A DNA stretch of 64,000 bases. It comes from Oncomelania hupensis. Taxonomy: Eukaryota; Mollusca; Gastropoda; Littorinimorpha; Pomatiopsidae. A program made the translations under genes and the position numbers. Each line of letters begins with the position of its first letter. Within the stretch, counting starts at the first letter, position 1. Below the pieces are notes generated by a model. The model was not told the DNA's origin and did not search any database. It worked only from the letters and a program-made list of their open reading frames with translations. The stretch is taken from contig CM072514.1 of assembly GCA_036898135.1 (NCBI GenBank), forward strand, positions 83,852,622 through 83,916,621, given 5' to 3'. This document shows, in pieces, positions 11,551 to 23,410 of this stretch.

Positions 11551-13575
11551 TGTCAGGCCTACTTCCTCCCTCTGGTGTTTAAAGTAGGTGACTTGTCCTT
11601 CATGCAAGGAGTGATAGGGTAGATGGGGTGGGTGATGCGTGTGCGAGCGTCCTTTCTCCCACTAAACTAAACTAAGAACACAACTAGCGGAATAAAGTGT
11701 AAAAATACAATATAACATTTATTTAATAAAACATGTAATCAAAAAACCCAATTAAGAAACAAAAGAATGAAACCAAAGAAAAAGGAAAAAAACAAAATTA
11801 AAGCATAAAATAGTTCAAAACCATACACAATCAACACATTGGCATAATCATGAATCAAAATAAAATCACTCTCTCACCTGGTCGTTTCTAATTTAAACAC
11901 ACACACACACCAAATATTATATACAACATGATAATTAAATAACAATACAAAATCCCCCCTGATGCCCCAGTTCAGTTACATATATACGTATCCACACTAG
12001 GTGCCCGGCCGTTGATGATAAGGTCCAGCTGTGCACTTCTCTTTTGTTTCCCTAATTAAAGTTCACACCCACACAGTTCAAAGTTCACACACACACAGTT
12101 CAACAATCCAATATGGATGTAGGCGTTGCCCCTGTAGAATTTTCGCACAATCTTAACTAAAGTCACTGGATGATAAGTCTTTATTTGTCCCTGCGTCCAA
12201 AACTGCAAATTTCTTTCTAAAACTAATGTGGTGCCATTCTTTCTTTCTATAACTACCGATGAACGTCTCTGCTCTTTCTAATACTGATGATCCACTTTCC
12301 AGACGGCCCCTCAATTCCGTTGATTTCTCCCCTCTCTTCCTTCTCTGCTTCTCTCCGCCGACCCCAGATGACTTCTCTGGCAGGCACTGCACCCTCACCT
12401 CGTAACCCCCACTTCCACGGATGACCCGAGGAATGACCACTACAGCCAAACGCCGTAGAGACGACTACTACTAGTCGGGTATCACCAACACGTCCCGTTG
12501 ACGACGCGTCCAACAATGATGATAATAATAACAATAAGAAGAATAAGTCCAACCTGAAATCAATAAAAGTACAGGCTACTATTTTGGCATAATTTTACTT
12601 CTCTATTTATTTCTCTAATTAACCCTGGTCTGCTCGCCTCGCCTCCTGAAGAAGAATTTCATGGTCATAACTTCTTTAATACATATATTCACAAATTTAT
12701 TTTCCATTTCGTTATATTCATACGATTTATACAGCATACAACCATTATAAAAATTCCACATATTCAACATACATTCGTTCCGTTTTTTATCATGTATATT
12801 CAATTTTCTCTTCACCTCTCTCTGTTGACTCTGGCTGACTGCCTCCGTTCATCATTTTATTATTTACAACAAAATATACGTTTTAACATGAAAACATTTC
12901 TAAATATAACATCCTAGAAATTAACATATTTTTGTAAATGTTTAAAGACATACACTTTCACGTTATACATTCTCATTCACACATTTTTGCTACTAGCCCC
13001 CCCTAAATAGTTCTTCCCCCCTTTCTCTCTTTGACGATCGCTAGAGACAAGGTTCCAGAGGTCGAATCTCACTTACCGACTTATGATAAGAGATTTCTCT
13101 TTGACGACATCACATGGATCACGCCCGATGACGCTCCATAAATGAGTGACAGCTACCTAGCTATCGATAACTCATTAACCTCCCGGGTGTCTTCACTTTG
13201 ACCACAATCCGGTTACCAGTTCTAATGTCTCCTCTTGGCTTCTGTTCCTTGCTCTCCTCTAACGATCCGCTTGCCGCCCAAGTTCAACAACGAATGCCTA
13301 GTTCTAGCACTGTACTGCATTTGTGCAACCAATTTGAGCCCAATGATTGGTTGGTAGACTCGGCACAAACATGCCCTTGGCCTCAGCACGTGCTAAGTTG
13401 TATAATCTATTAGCCAATTCTTCGACCTACACTCTACAATAACATCTTGTTATTGTACCGTTTAGTTCAAAACAACGCTGCCCTTCCTGTACTTTCGCAG
13501 CTTGGCTTGACCATTGCACTGTCCGACTGTAAGAAATGGTACCCCTTCCGCCTCTCCCACAGTTTAGCCATGACA
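11551..13575 (-). repeat. 5' LTR of element A
   Basis: 2025-bp repeat almost identical to 5897-7923, two bases shorter in its AC microsatellite. It should hold the promoter for the minus-strand transcript. No TATA box was assigned. Confidence 0.93.
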
Positions 13576-13585
13576 ATCTAATCTA

Positions 13586-13964
13586 GTCTCCTTACAGATA
13601 TTTCCTTCTTTGGTTTCTTCATTAGTTAATGTGTTTTTTTACCTTCTGTCTTTTTGTCTGTTTGGCCTGTTTCATTTTTAAACTTACGTCAACACTGACA
13701 TCTTCATGTCTTTCGTTTTTGAGGAAGGAGAACATATATGACCTTGTATAGAGGTCGAGGGCTAGTACACAAATCTGGGGTAATGACAATCGCTGAAAGG
13801 ATGAACACTACTACACTAATCCACTAGCAGAGCTTCCAGACCTCATCTTGACAATTCGTCACTGCCTTTTTGAGAAACATTAATACAGGTTACACAATTG
13901 TTTAAATGTCAGGAACTAGAAGTTTGGAAAACTAAAACAACGAGCAAAAATGATTTTGAATTCG

Positions 13965-13965
<1 letters not shown>
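13586..13965. other. No feature recognised
   Basis: Unique-looking sequence between LTR element A and a GT microsatellite. Confidence 0.4.

Positions 13966-14035
<70 letters not shown>
13966..14035. repeat. (GT)n microsatellite
   Basis: About 33 GT units with two GC interruptions. Confidence 0.96.
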
Positions 14036-14036
<1 letters not shown>

Positions 14037-15105
14037 TCGCTTCAGCACCATTTAGTCGAAAACAAATTCATTTAATTTATTAGCAACGTCTGAAATGTTC
14101 TGAACTATCAAGGACAAGAAAAAGATGCACTCCGTTAATAATGGAGATTATATGCAGGCATTTGGCAAATGGGGTTGCGGGAGCGGACAGAAAAGGGGGG
14201 AGGGGGGGGCAGGGGCTCTTGTCAAACCCTCAGAAAAGAAGCCAAGGTATTTCAGATGTACACTGACGTCATATAATATACGCAACAATTGTGCCCGTTT
14301 GCTTGTAATTGTAGAGCGGAATGTTGCGCAGATGTTACAATCAAAAATAGGCCAGAATGGTTGTACTGTACACCAAGGCACGGTTTTAATGGTATTGCTT
14401 TTCTACATAAATTATCTGAATACGAAGTATCCTCCTATAGAAAATCAGGATAGGCAGGAGTGTAGGCTTGTACAAAAGAACGTGCTATCTTCTCTAGATT
14501 GGGTGAAAGTGTCAGTAGACTAGCTATTGAAATGATTTCAGTACACCAGGCGTAACCTCGTATGCCTTCTACACGTTTGTGTAATACAATTGCAGCATTA
14601 TCGAGTCCAGAATGGTAGTCAAGATCGCCGCTGTTCTGAAATTATAAATCGAATATTAATATCGTAAGTCCTTAGATACATCAACGTCATATTTTCTTTG
14701 CACCAAGAATGTAGATCTACTACTCGTTCACCACACAGCCTATATGAGACTAGTGTAGTCTCAGCGACACTGTATGCTCTTTCACAACACAGTTAAACTG
14801 AAGCCAGAGGTTTAGATTTTTTTTTGTTTGCCTGTTAGTATTAGACGATTTTTTTTAAATATACACACAAAAACGTTCACGTCATAATCCTTTTGGCACT
14901 ACTAACCTAATATATTTGCACTTGTAACATAATGCAATTGCCGAAAGATTAAGGTACATTCAGATCTTTCATTTTCATTACAAAATCAATAATGTTATGA
15001 TAATTTACCAAACGCGTAATATAACAATATTCCTCTTCCATTATATCTTTAAATCAATTCAATACTATTTTTATTTTCTTCTGCATGATGAACCTGTTAT
15101 ACTTA
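14036..15105. other. No feature recognised
   Basis: A plus-strand frame of 132 codons at 14125-14523 has no recognisable domain. I do not call it a gene. Confidence 0.4.
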
Positions 15106-15108
15106 CAT

Positions 15109-15149
15109 TCTTCTTCTTCTTCTTCTTCTTCTTCTTCTTCTTCTTCGTC

Positions 15150-15239
<90 letters not shown>

Positions 15240-15262
15240 TTTTATTTATTTATTTATTTTTT
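15109..15262. repeat. (TTC)n-(ATT)n compound microsatellite
   Basis: About 12 TTC units are followed by about 29 ATT units and a T-rich end. Confidence 0.97.
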
Positions 15263-15799
15263 TTAAACGAGTACTATCGTATTCCTTTTACATAATTGAC
15301 CTATTTAGAATGACTAAACACGGTAGCGTTTCCCAAAAAGGTTAAGAATTTCTTAGGCCTGATGTTATAATAGAAATATTTTCACAAAGACTTTAATTTC
15401 ATGCTACCTGTTTACTATGAACCTAATAGACTCCGACACAGCGACTCAACGAAAGCTTTTTAGATTTTGAGATTAGGTCAGCCAGGCTAGCTATAAATAG
15501 CATTCGCCGATGCTTCCTTTCCTTTCCTTTTACTGGAAGGGAGGGTGCAGGCAAGCTATAAATAGCCCGCAGCCAGCAAAATGTGGAGGCACTAAACTGT
15601 GCTGCTCACATAGGAATTGAGCTGGTGTGCCGAAAGCTCAAGCAAATCCTGGACATTATTATTAAGATAATTTAACAAAAGGCTTGAACATCATACAATA
15701 TGAGTTCAGTCTTACTGCAGAAGTTCGGAGCTCATCGTTTTGACAATTCCTCTTGAATGGACATTGAAGTTTGACGCCCACATCTAGACGATGTTACAG

Positions 15800-15990
15800 T
15801 TACCCGTATCCCACGAAAGAGGGAGTAACGAGACCTAAATCAACACTGAACAACCAGAGCAATCATACTGCTCAGAACGGACAGCGAAAAATGGCTACTT
15901 TCATCTTGTCCACCGTGGGGTTCGAACTTGGGTCATCGGAGTGTTTGTGCCAGGCGAACGTTCTACCCTGGCGGTGGGACCGACATCACG
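15800..15990 (-). mobile_element. tRNA-derived SINE copy
   Basis: On the minus strand, GGGTAGAACGTTCGCC resembles an A box and AAGTTCGAACCCC a B box, in the order and at about the spacing of a tRNA-derived pol III promoter. The 3' part contains TATGATTGCTCTGGTTGTTC, which recurs on the plus strand at 17030-17049 in a related copy. Confidence 0.6.
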
Positions 15991-16192
15991 ATGTTAAAAG
16001 CTACTCCTCTTCTGTGAGACCACAGATGTTAACACCAGAGCTACGGCGGTGGGACCGACATCACGATGTTAAAAGCTACGCCTCTTCTGCAAGACCACAG
16101 ATGTTAACACCAGAGCTACGGCGGTGGGACTGACATCACGATGTTAAAAGCTACGCCTCTTCTGTGAGACCACAGATGTTAACACCACAATT
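15971..16192. repeat. 75-bp tandem repeat, three units
   Basis: GCGGTGGGAC starts at 15971, 16046 and 16121, an exact 75-bp period, with few substitutions. The first unit overlaps the start of the minus-strand SINE, so the tandem array may have grown from the SINE head and flank. Confidence 0.9.
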
Positions 16193-16224
16193 GAAATCAT
16201 GGGACAGAGAAGAAGAGACATTTC

Positions 16225-16375
16225 ATGTCATCGTTCTTATAAATGATAGCGCTTTTCCAGCTTACGAGCTGCTCAAGGCGTGGTCCAATACAGCCTCCCG
16301 AGGGGCCCACTTGCGGCCTTTTGGGCGCATCGTGTGACGACCAACCAACTGAGCACAATCTTGGGACGTAAGAAA
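16225..16375 (-). mobile_element. tRNA-SINE 3' tail fragment
   Basis: On the minus strand the sequence reads GCCTTGAGCAGCTCGTAAGC then AAAAGCGCTATCATTTATAAGAAC. This matches the tail of the full SINE at 36058-36488. The tRNA-like head is missing. Confidence 0.6.
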
Positions 16376-16944
16376 TAAACAAATGAACACAACCGCACAC
16401 ACACAACACACACAAACACAAAAGAAAGAATTAATTCACGAAGAAATACGTTACATTTTAACGAATGAGGCGGTTGGTGTGTGTTGGGAGGAAGGGAGGG
16501 TGGGTGTGTGGGTGTGTGAAAATAGGGCGGGAGGGGACTGGGGATGATAGAGTGATTTAGGAGATGGGGGACGTAGTGAGATTGGCAACTTTTTTTTTTT
16601 TAAGGATGTCACCCAATCTTTTTTGTTTTTTGTTTTTGCATGTCAGTTACCGTGTAGCATTATTGTAGGGCGCGTACATTTGCATTTTATAATATATTTG
16701 ACGGCTACAGCGTTAGGATTTTCTTTGGAGATCGAGACAATATGTTTTGAGGTCTAGTTTTCACTGTGTCCACAATACAAGGGAGGGGGAGAGGCTGAGA
16801 CACATGAGACGGGGTGAGTGTGAGGGAGTGAGGGGAAGGGGAGGGGGTGTGTAAAGGGGTGAGGAAACGGGAGTGGGGGGGAGGAGGGAGGGTAAGGAGG
16901 GTAGGTAGAACGATGTGCGTTGAAAAATATTTGTTTCAAAATAA
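16376..16944. other. Low-complexity G-rich and GT-rich sequence
   Basis: Purine-rich and GTGTGG-type low-complexity sequence. No gene was recognised. Confidence 0.5.
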
Positions 16945-17095
16945 GTCATAAAAGCTTATGACTCAGGTTCGAATCCTGGTGTGGGCAAGATAAAAAGGCA
17001 GTAAAAAAAAAACCTGCGCGACTTAGCACTATGATTGCTCTGGTTGTTCAGTGTCGATTTAGGCCTTATTAGTATGCGACTCTTATTTCATCATA
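16945..17095 (+). mobile_element. tRNA-derived SINE fragment
   Basis: Contains a B-box-like CAGGTTCGAATCCTG followed by TATGATTGCTCTGGTTGTTC and GTGTCGATTTAGGCC, shared with the minus-strand copy at 15800-15990. No A box was assigned. Confidence 0.55.
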
Positions 17096-17570
17096 GTCCT
17101 TTCTTTCGCGTATGCGGACTCTTGGTGATACAATTCAGCAATGTGTTTAGCAGGCCTAATTTGTCAATAATTCGCCTTTGATTGATTGATTGACTCATTT
17201 ATTGAATAATCCATTCATACTATTAGGCTAAATCTCACCATCCATCTCTTCTTCTTCTTCTTCTTCCTTTAATGTCCATCTGTCATACTCGACAATTACT
17301 AACATATTTGGGGATATGTTGTAGGACTCCCCCGTGGCGATGCCGGGGGTATCAGTATAAATAGTATCCCCACTTTGTGGAAATTTAGTGCTTTAAATTC
17401 CCACTGTCGCTGTTTTTCTCATTTGTTCTTTCTCATTCCTGCTCTGTTCTATCAATCTGCTATACTATCTTCTTCTTTACTAGACCAGTCACCTACCTAT
17501 TTTTCTTCAAAACTCTTCCGGGACAAAACTCCTCATTTGTGTGTGGGGTCTGTTGGATCAGCTTGGAAAT

Positions 17571-19023
17571 TGTGACGGTGGGTCTATTGTTACTGTGCTC
17601 TGCACAATGGAATGCTATTACCCACTCGTCTTGTCTGCGGGGATCGGCTAGTAAAATCACCCAGTGACTAATCTTAATACATTTATATGTTTAGCCCGGT
17701 CTGTGTGCGGATAGGGTTATAGAGATAGGGAGAAAATGGTAACAGATTCACTGACACACTAGCTCTCACACGGCTATGAAACATAGGTAGTCCAGCCATT
17801 TGTTAACAGTAAATATCACACATTTATTTCCTCTACTCTATACAAAATCTTCTGATCACTATACTAACTTAAATGTCCAAATTTCACTTCGAGTAGTTTA
17901 CTCCTTGATAGGTCTATGCAGCTACTGTCTCATCATTGGGCTAATAGTGCTTTCTGTCCTTTTGTTCAGTTTTCTGGAAGAGTGGACTTTCGCACAGTCC
18001 TTCTACTTCTAGAGCAGTTTTGGTGCACAGTTTCTATTGACTTAACTCTCTTGTAGATGAGCGGTGTTGTGGTGGTGTCTTCTCCTGGTGGGTAGACTAT
18101 TGGGCTATTGTAGCTCATTGCTAGATGCCCCACTGCAGGTCGAATGTCAGGAGTGACTCTCAGTGGTCTATCTCCTGCATCGGACCAACAAGCCTGCTCG
18201 TCTGCAAAACATAAGACGAGTTTCTGCAACACCTTGTATACTAAGGGTGTGCAGAGCGTCTCACTGTTGGCAGAAACAGCCCTCAGTGATAGCTCCACTT
18301 ATATTAACAAGGGACGATCATTTTCTAAGTCCGTGGTCCACTGGAATCTCCGACATAATTCCTATACATATACATACATCATGGCTAAACTAAACACATG
18401 GAGAAGTAATTAACAATATACACATTCTCAAGTACAGCCACTGGTCTGCAATAATACACATAGGAGAAGCAACAGTTGCACAGTAGAGGATACCTCATGG
18501 TGCCGAAACCAGTCGGGTTCGCCACGTGGTCAAGCAAAGTTTCACTAATAGTCACAATAATAAAACATGGCAAAACTTCACAAACATAATCCAACAATAT
18601 TATAATAAATCGTGATGAAACAAAAGATCGATCATTTACCTTTTTGACAATGTCAGGCTGTGGCTATACTGTCGATGAATTGATAATCACCCGTCACCTG
18701 CTAGTCTTCAGTTAGAGAGATCTTTCAGAGCGTTGCTCCTTCTCGTGTGAGTTTCAGACAAAGAAAAACCCTACTTAGCTCTGTGGTCGGCCAAAGCCCG
18801 TGAAAACCTAGTCATACCTGAGCTCCTCTAGCGGGGGTGTGTATACGTCAGCTGGATGAGGTCACTGCATACTACAGCGAGAGTTGGCTTAGCCTACACA
18901 TGCTTAGCACAGTCCTGCCTTGTGTCGTCTGTTAAGTAGAGACTTTGCTGTACACAGGTCAAAGCCGGCTGAACGTGTAGGCAAGTAGCCTTAGTGCTGG
19001 GTTGAACTAGTCCTCTTGCGACA
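17571..19023. mobile_element. Solo LTR, relative of element B LTRs
   Basis: Begins TGTGACGG and ends TTGCGACA (1453 bp). It is flanked by perfect 5-bp GAAAT duplications (17566-17570 and 19024-19028). Long blocks are similar to the 1566-bp LTR of element B, for example GGGCTCTGCACAATGGAAT-like, CACACTAGCTYTCACACGGC and GTAGTCCAGCCA. No internal region is present, so it arose by LTR-LTR recombination. The lower identity indicates an older or separate subfamily. Confidence 0.85.
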
Positions 19024-19184
19024 GAAATATTGGATGCTTTCTACCAGGTGGTCACTGGGGCTTCCTATAATGTTATTATTTGGCAATGTAGGCATTTTAT
19101 ATGTATGTGTTTTGTTGATATTTTATAATGATGTTTATATTCTATTTTGTTTTTGTAAACGGGGGTTCGATAAACTAGAGTATT

Positions 19185-20236
19185 CAGGGCTAGAAATTAA
19201 CTTTTTTCTTTGGAGCCACCGGGCCCCTTGATTGAAAAATTTGAGGGCCCACAAGCAACTTTCGGGGCCCAACTTGAAAAATAATGCAATCAAAAAATAA
19301 AAGAATTATTGACAATATAATAAGTAGAAAGTACAATTTGTCTGATAATCTAAAATAAAAACAAGTGAATTTCCAATTTTGCTGAGTGATGTCATTTTTA
19401 TTTGCCTTTTCTTTCACTTTCAAACATTACCAACAAAAAAGGGGAAAACACACACACACACACATTCAGTGACACACATATTCCAGTGACTAGTGAGCCT
19501 GAAATGGCCATTAAACAAAATAGAAACAAATCAAGTGTGTCTTGTATAATACTTTTAAGTTTTGTGACTGAGTATTGAACAATACACATCATTAAATTAA
19601 TATGTGTAACCTAACAAAAAATCTTACCTCAATGCACAAAAGTTCAAAACAAAACCATGAAAGGGAAACTAAACTTAACAGTACTCTTCCTCGTTCACTT
19701 CAAGGCCATGCCATGGAAATCTTTTTTTCCATCCTTCATTGTAGTTCCTTTATCTTTTTTCCTCTTCATACTTCTTTTTTCTCTCTCTTTTTTTGTTCTT
19801 TCCTTTCGTCGACGTTTTCTTCTGGCGTCTTTCGCTTCCCAAAAATTGTAAAATACGCCATCGCCGATTGTTTTAGCAACTGTATGGCGATGATATGTAG
19901 CCATACTTTCGTACTTGCAAAGATGGACATTTTGCGCTTATGTTGTGCCATAGCCTTTTGTTTATTATATTAAAAAGATATTGAAGTGTATATTAAACTT
20001 TTGAGTGCAAAATTAAAGGGTTTTCGCTTCTTTTCTGTTTTTTGTTTTTTCTGTCCAAATTTAGGGCATTGGTGTGGGTTGCTTCCCTTGGCCCAAATAC
20101 GAAACTGCCGAGTAGAGCTAGCTGTAGCCGACGAATTATTTTGCGGGCCAAGCGGGCCCTTCGTTTTTCAACTTTCCGAGCCCGAAATAAACTTTGCGGG
20201 TTTTTGGCCCCGGGCCCCCGCTAATTTCGAGCCCTG
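19185..20236. mobile_element. hAT-like non-autonomous DNA transposon
   Basis: Begins CAGGGCTAGAAATTAAC and ends with the near inverse GCTAATTTCGAGCCCTG, imperfect terminal inverted repeats of about 17 bp. The subterminal regions are rich in GGGCCC motifs, common in hAT elements. The flanks (GAGTATT on the left, AGTATAG on the right) share about five bases; a clean 8-bp duplication is not visible. A minus-strand frame at 19695-19951 is very basic and Glu-rich with no recognisable transposase domain. The insertion splits the retroposon at its GAGTATAGTC site. Confidence 0.7.
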
Positions 20237-20455
20237 AGTATAGTCTCAGCGTCCCCTGCGTGGGATGTCTTTATTGTAAAGTGACTGGCTGGTGGAGTGC
20301 CTTCTAGGGTTGTTTCGGCAGATCTTTTATGCGGATCAGGAGCGAGTCCTCTGTCAGCGAAGTTGTGGTCTTGATTTTGTGGTCCTGATTCGGCTTTACT
20401 GGTCCTGATTTGGCTCGGAAGAGTCCGCTGGACCTAAAGCAATAATCATGTAATG

Positions 20456-21167
20456 TAATTTTGTAGAACTGGGCTGTGAGTTCTTCACTGGAGGCATTGG
20501 AAGAAATTTAAAAAAAAGAATTAAATAAACAAAGAGATACAAGTAGAGAGAGCACGTAATTGAAATAAAACTGCTGTCATTCACAAACATTTTTTTAATT
20601 CCTAATTCATTCATTGGAAAATTTCATGACATACAATCGAAAGCTAGTATGCCTCCATTAACTAACCATAAACGTTAGCAAATAACTTCTTGACATGTGC
20701 AGACGTGTCTCGTTGTCACCTTCTTTGTACCGGGAAAAAAAGAAAAAATAAAAAAAGAAAGGAAAACATATTTCATCCCGAAACTAATAATGTCTCGTGA
20801 ATTATGTCATTCAGTCACTTAGGCATGTAGATGAGCGGAAAGAAATTGCGCAAATTATTCAGCAAATTTCCGTCATAACGTCATAATTAGTTATTACACT
20901 GTCGTGTACTTTATTACGTAGACAGTCATAACCTACATTGGGACATCCTCGCCCAATTTTTCCATTCATGTAGCGAGTGTGGGGATGATGTTTGTGACAG
21001 AGGTGGGTAGAACAGGAAGTTCAAAGGAACGTGGTTTGTAGACAGAACGAATTAGGAATAAAATGGTGATACATTGATTAATTGTATTCTCGTTTTATCC
21101 TGCAGGGAAGTCTTGTAATAAAGGCGACATTTTTGGAAATGGTTTAAGACTCGTTTGATGTAAGGTT
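20456..21167. other. No feature recognised
   Basis: AT-rich unique-looking sequence with no supported gene. Confidence 0.4.
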
Positions 21168-21179
21168 CATTTTCTTTTG

Positions 21180-21372
21180 GCACAGTGCAAGGAGGTAGAA
21201 GAAGAGGGAAACCGAAAAAGAGGTGGGAGGACAACATTCGAGAATGGACTGGTTTGACACTGAGCGAAGCCATCAAGGTTGCTGAGGACAGGGAAAGATG
21301 GAGTATGCTGGTTAAACGATCATCTGTGGTGCCCCTACGACCTCCGAGCTACGGGACAGGATAAGATAGGAT
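21180..21372 (+). mobile_element. RTE-like LINE, 5'-truncated 3' end
   Basis: Flanked by the perfect 12-bp duplication CATTTTCTTTTG (21168-21179 and 21373-21384). It encodes GRRRGKPKKRWEDNIREW and ends with a GGATAAGATAGGAT tail. It matches the end of the long copy at 34685-36860. Confidence 0.9.
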
Positions 21373-21594
21373 CATTTTCTTTTGCTTAAATTGTGAAATG
21401 TATTGAGAAGCGGGAGCGGGAAAGATGAATAAATGTATCTGTGAAGGAGAGTGGAGGGGAGGGAGGGTGAGGGTATAGCTGCTCTATTTAAACATGTAAA
21501 CAAAACAAGTATTTTTCTATTGTTCCTTCTGCAGTGTGGATATGGTGCACAGAGAGGAGAAGCGGAGCATTGTGGATGATGTCATATTCCAGAG

Positions 21595-21607
21595 AGAGAG
21601 AGAGAGG

Positions 21608-21665
<58 letters not shown>

Positions 21666-21769
21666 GAGAGAGAGCGGAGGGTGAGAGAGATAAGGAGAAA
21701 GGGAGAGTAAGAGAATGAGAGATAAATAGTCCAGAGAGAGAAAAGGAGAGCGGATGGGTGAGAGAAAGA

Positions 21770-21815
<46 letters not shown>

Positions 21816-21825
21816 AGGTGAGAGA
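21595..21825. repeat. (AG)n microsatellite
   Basis: Two AG arrays (about 21593-21675 and 21772-21808) are separated by degenerate purine-rich sequence. Frames of 164 and 131 codons over it are low-complexity artefacts. Confidence 0.95.
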
Positions 21826-22079
21826 GAGAATGTTGTAGGTATAAGGGATGAGGAGGTTTGTTTGGAAGGGGGTTGAGGGTGAGGTGGGTTGGTGTTTCTC
21901 CTCGCCCGTCACATAAACTCAGGCTATAATGAGACATCAACAAGCAGCCCCATCCAAATATACTATAGTGTGTTCCACACACTCAGGTTGACGCAGCCTC
22001 AGATGGCCTTACTGACTCTGTATGGAGGACTGCAGTAAAACAGGCAAGAAATAGATATATCAAGTCGTAAACTAAGAAA

Positions 22080-22288
22080 GCGTTAAATGCACAGTGCAAG
22101 GAGGTAGAAGAAGAGGGAGACCGAAAAAGAGGTGGGAGGACAACATTCGAGAATGGACTGGTTTGACACTGAGCGAAACAATCAGGGTTGCTGAGGACAG
22201 GGAAAGATGTAGTACGCTGGTTAAACGATCATTTGTGGTGCCCCAACGACCTCCGAGTTATGGGATAGGACAGGAAAGGATAGGATAG
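22080..22288 (+). mobile_element. RTE-like LINE, 5'-truncated 3' end
   Basis: Flanked by TAAACTAAGAAA (22068-22079 and 22289-22300). The LINE homology starts at GCACAGTGCAAGG (22089), preceded by nine untemplated-looking bases. The tail is AAAGGATAGGATAG. Confidence 0.88.
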
Positions 22289-22519
22289 TAAACTAAGAAA
22301 AGAATGCTACTGTGAAAAAAGACAAAAATAATACAATGTAATGGTTCTCATATTGTATAGCGCTCTTCCTGGCTGATGCAGGCTCAAAACCTTAAGCCAC
22401 CAAAGGAGCCCACTTGCAGACTTTGAGCACACCGATGAAGCCAAGACGGCTGATACAATACAATACAAAATACAATACAATACAATACCTGTTGGGGCAT
22501 GCTTTTTATGTGGACATAT

Positions 22520-22523
<4 letters not shown>

Positions 22524-22583
<60 letters not shown>

Positions 22584-22612
22584 ATGATGATGATGATGAT
22601 GATGATGTCCAC
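22524..22612. repeat. (GAT)n microsatellite
   Basis: About 28 trinucleotide units with one interruption. Confidence 0.96.
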
Positions 22613-22693
22613 TTGTAAATCGCAAGACTCCATGCTGCCCCACCATGCTCAGTGCGATCGAAAATAAAGTAAAACAATAACAACAAATACAAT

Positions 22694-22718
22694 AAGGGTG
22701 TGTCGGATAGCGCAGTGG
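22694..22718 (+). repeat. Head fragment of the 5S/tRNA-type SINE
   Basis: GTGTCGGATAGCGCAGTGG matches the first bases of the 297-bp SINE seen at 55188-55484 and 63649-63945. It is cut off by the following retroposon. Confidence 0.6.
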
Positions 22719-23385
22719 TTGATTGATTGATTTATTGTTGCTTTAGGTCCAGCGGACTCTTCCGAGCCAAATCAGGACCGGACAACCCCCGATCCGCATA
22801 AAAGATCTGCCGAAACAACCCTAGTGGGAAAATTGAATGCCCTCCACCGGCCAGTCACTTTACAATAAAGACATCCCACGCGGGGGACGGCTGAGGGTTG
22901 ACCTCAACTACGCGAACACCCCGGTTACAAAAACAAAATAGAATACAACCATCATTATAAATCATCAACAAAACACATACATATAAAATGCCTATAGTGC
23001 GAAATAATACAATCATAGGAAGCCCTAGTGACCACCCGGCAGAGAGCGTCCAACACTCCCAAGCTGATCCAACAGACCTCATACACAAACAAGGAGTCTT
23101 GTCCAGGAAGAGTTTTCAAGAAAAAAGGTAGGTCATTGATCTAGCGAAGAAGAAGAAAGTATAGCAGAGTGATAGGACAGATCAGGAATGGGAAAGAGCA
23201 AATGATGAAGACAGCGACAGTGGGAATTTAAAGCACTAAATTTCCAGAAAGTGGGGATACTATTTATACTGAAACCCCCGGCACTCCAACGGGGGGAACT
23301 GTTGCCGCAGTGAATTAGTCATGCCTACAAAGGCAAGACAGGTTTTCAACTGGGGCTTTCACTGTTCCCTTTATAGGTTAGAACA
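22719..23385 (-). mobile_element. ~640-bp retroposon family, near full-length copy
   Basis: Minus-strand copy highly similar to 991-1642. It has the same TATA-like block, and on the plus strand starts with the (ATTG)n tail followed by GCTTTAGGTCCAGCGG. It is inserted into the head of a 5S/tRNA-type SINE (22694-22718). Confidence 0.85.
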
Positions 23386-23410
23386 ATCTACAGTGACAAG
23401 ATTGCTCATG

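Larger units (their letters stand above)
5897..13575 (-). mobile_element. LTR retrotransposon A (Ty3/gypsy, Gmr1-like order, RT core deleted)
   Basis: Two direct repeats of 2027 and 2025 bp (5897-7923 and 11551-13575), each starting TGTCAGG and ending ATGACA on the plus strand, bound a minus-strand gag-pol frame. The flanks carry ATCTA on both sides (5892-5896 and 13576-13580); the match extends to ten bases because ATCTA is itself doubled. The LTRs differ by one AC unit in a microsatellite and by very few substitutions (one G/A noticed near 6229), so insertion is recent. Next to the 5' LTR, on the minus strand, TGGTGGACCTGCGGGG four bases in is a candidate primer-binding site. GGGGGAAGG next to the 3' LTR is a candidate polypurine tract. 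Confidence 0.93.
17330..20455 (+). mobile_element. ~640-bp retroposon copy split by two later insertions
   Basis: Three pieces rebuild one copy: 17330-17570 (5' part with CAGTATAAATAGTATCC), 19029-19184 (middle, TTATTATTTGGCAATGTAGG) and 20237-20455 (3' part ending CCGCTGGACCTAAAGCAATAA plus a TAATG tail). A solo LTR separates the first two pieces and a hAT-like element the last two. Confidence 0.8.

Noticed and set aside
14125..14523. 132-codon plus-strand frame
   Set aside because: No recognisable domain and no splice or repeat context to support a gene.
21488..21982. 164- and 131-codon Ser/Leu-rich frames, and the similar 218- and 181-codon frames at 63096-63805
   Set aside because: CT/GA and TTC/GAA low-complexity translations overlapping SINE and microsatellite sequence.
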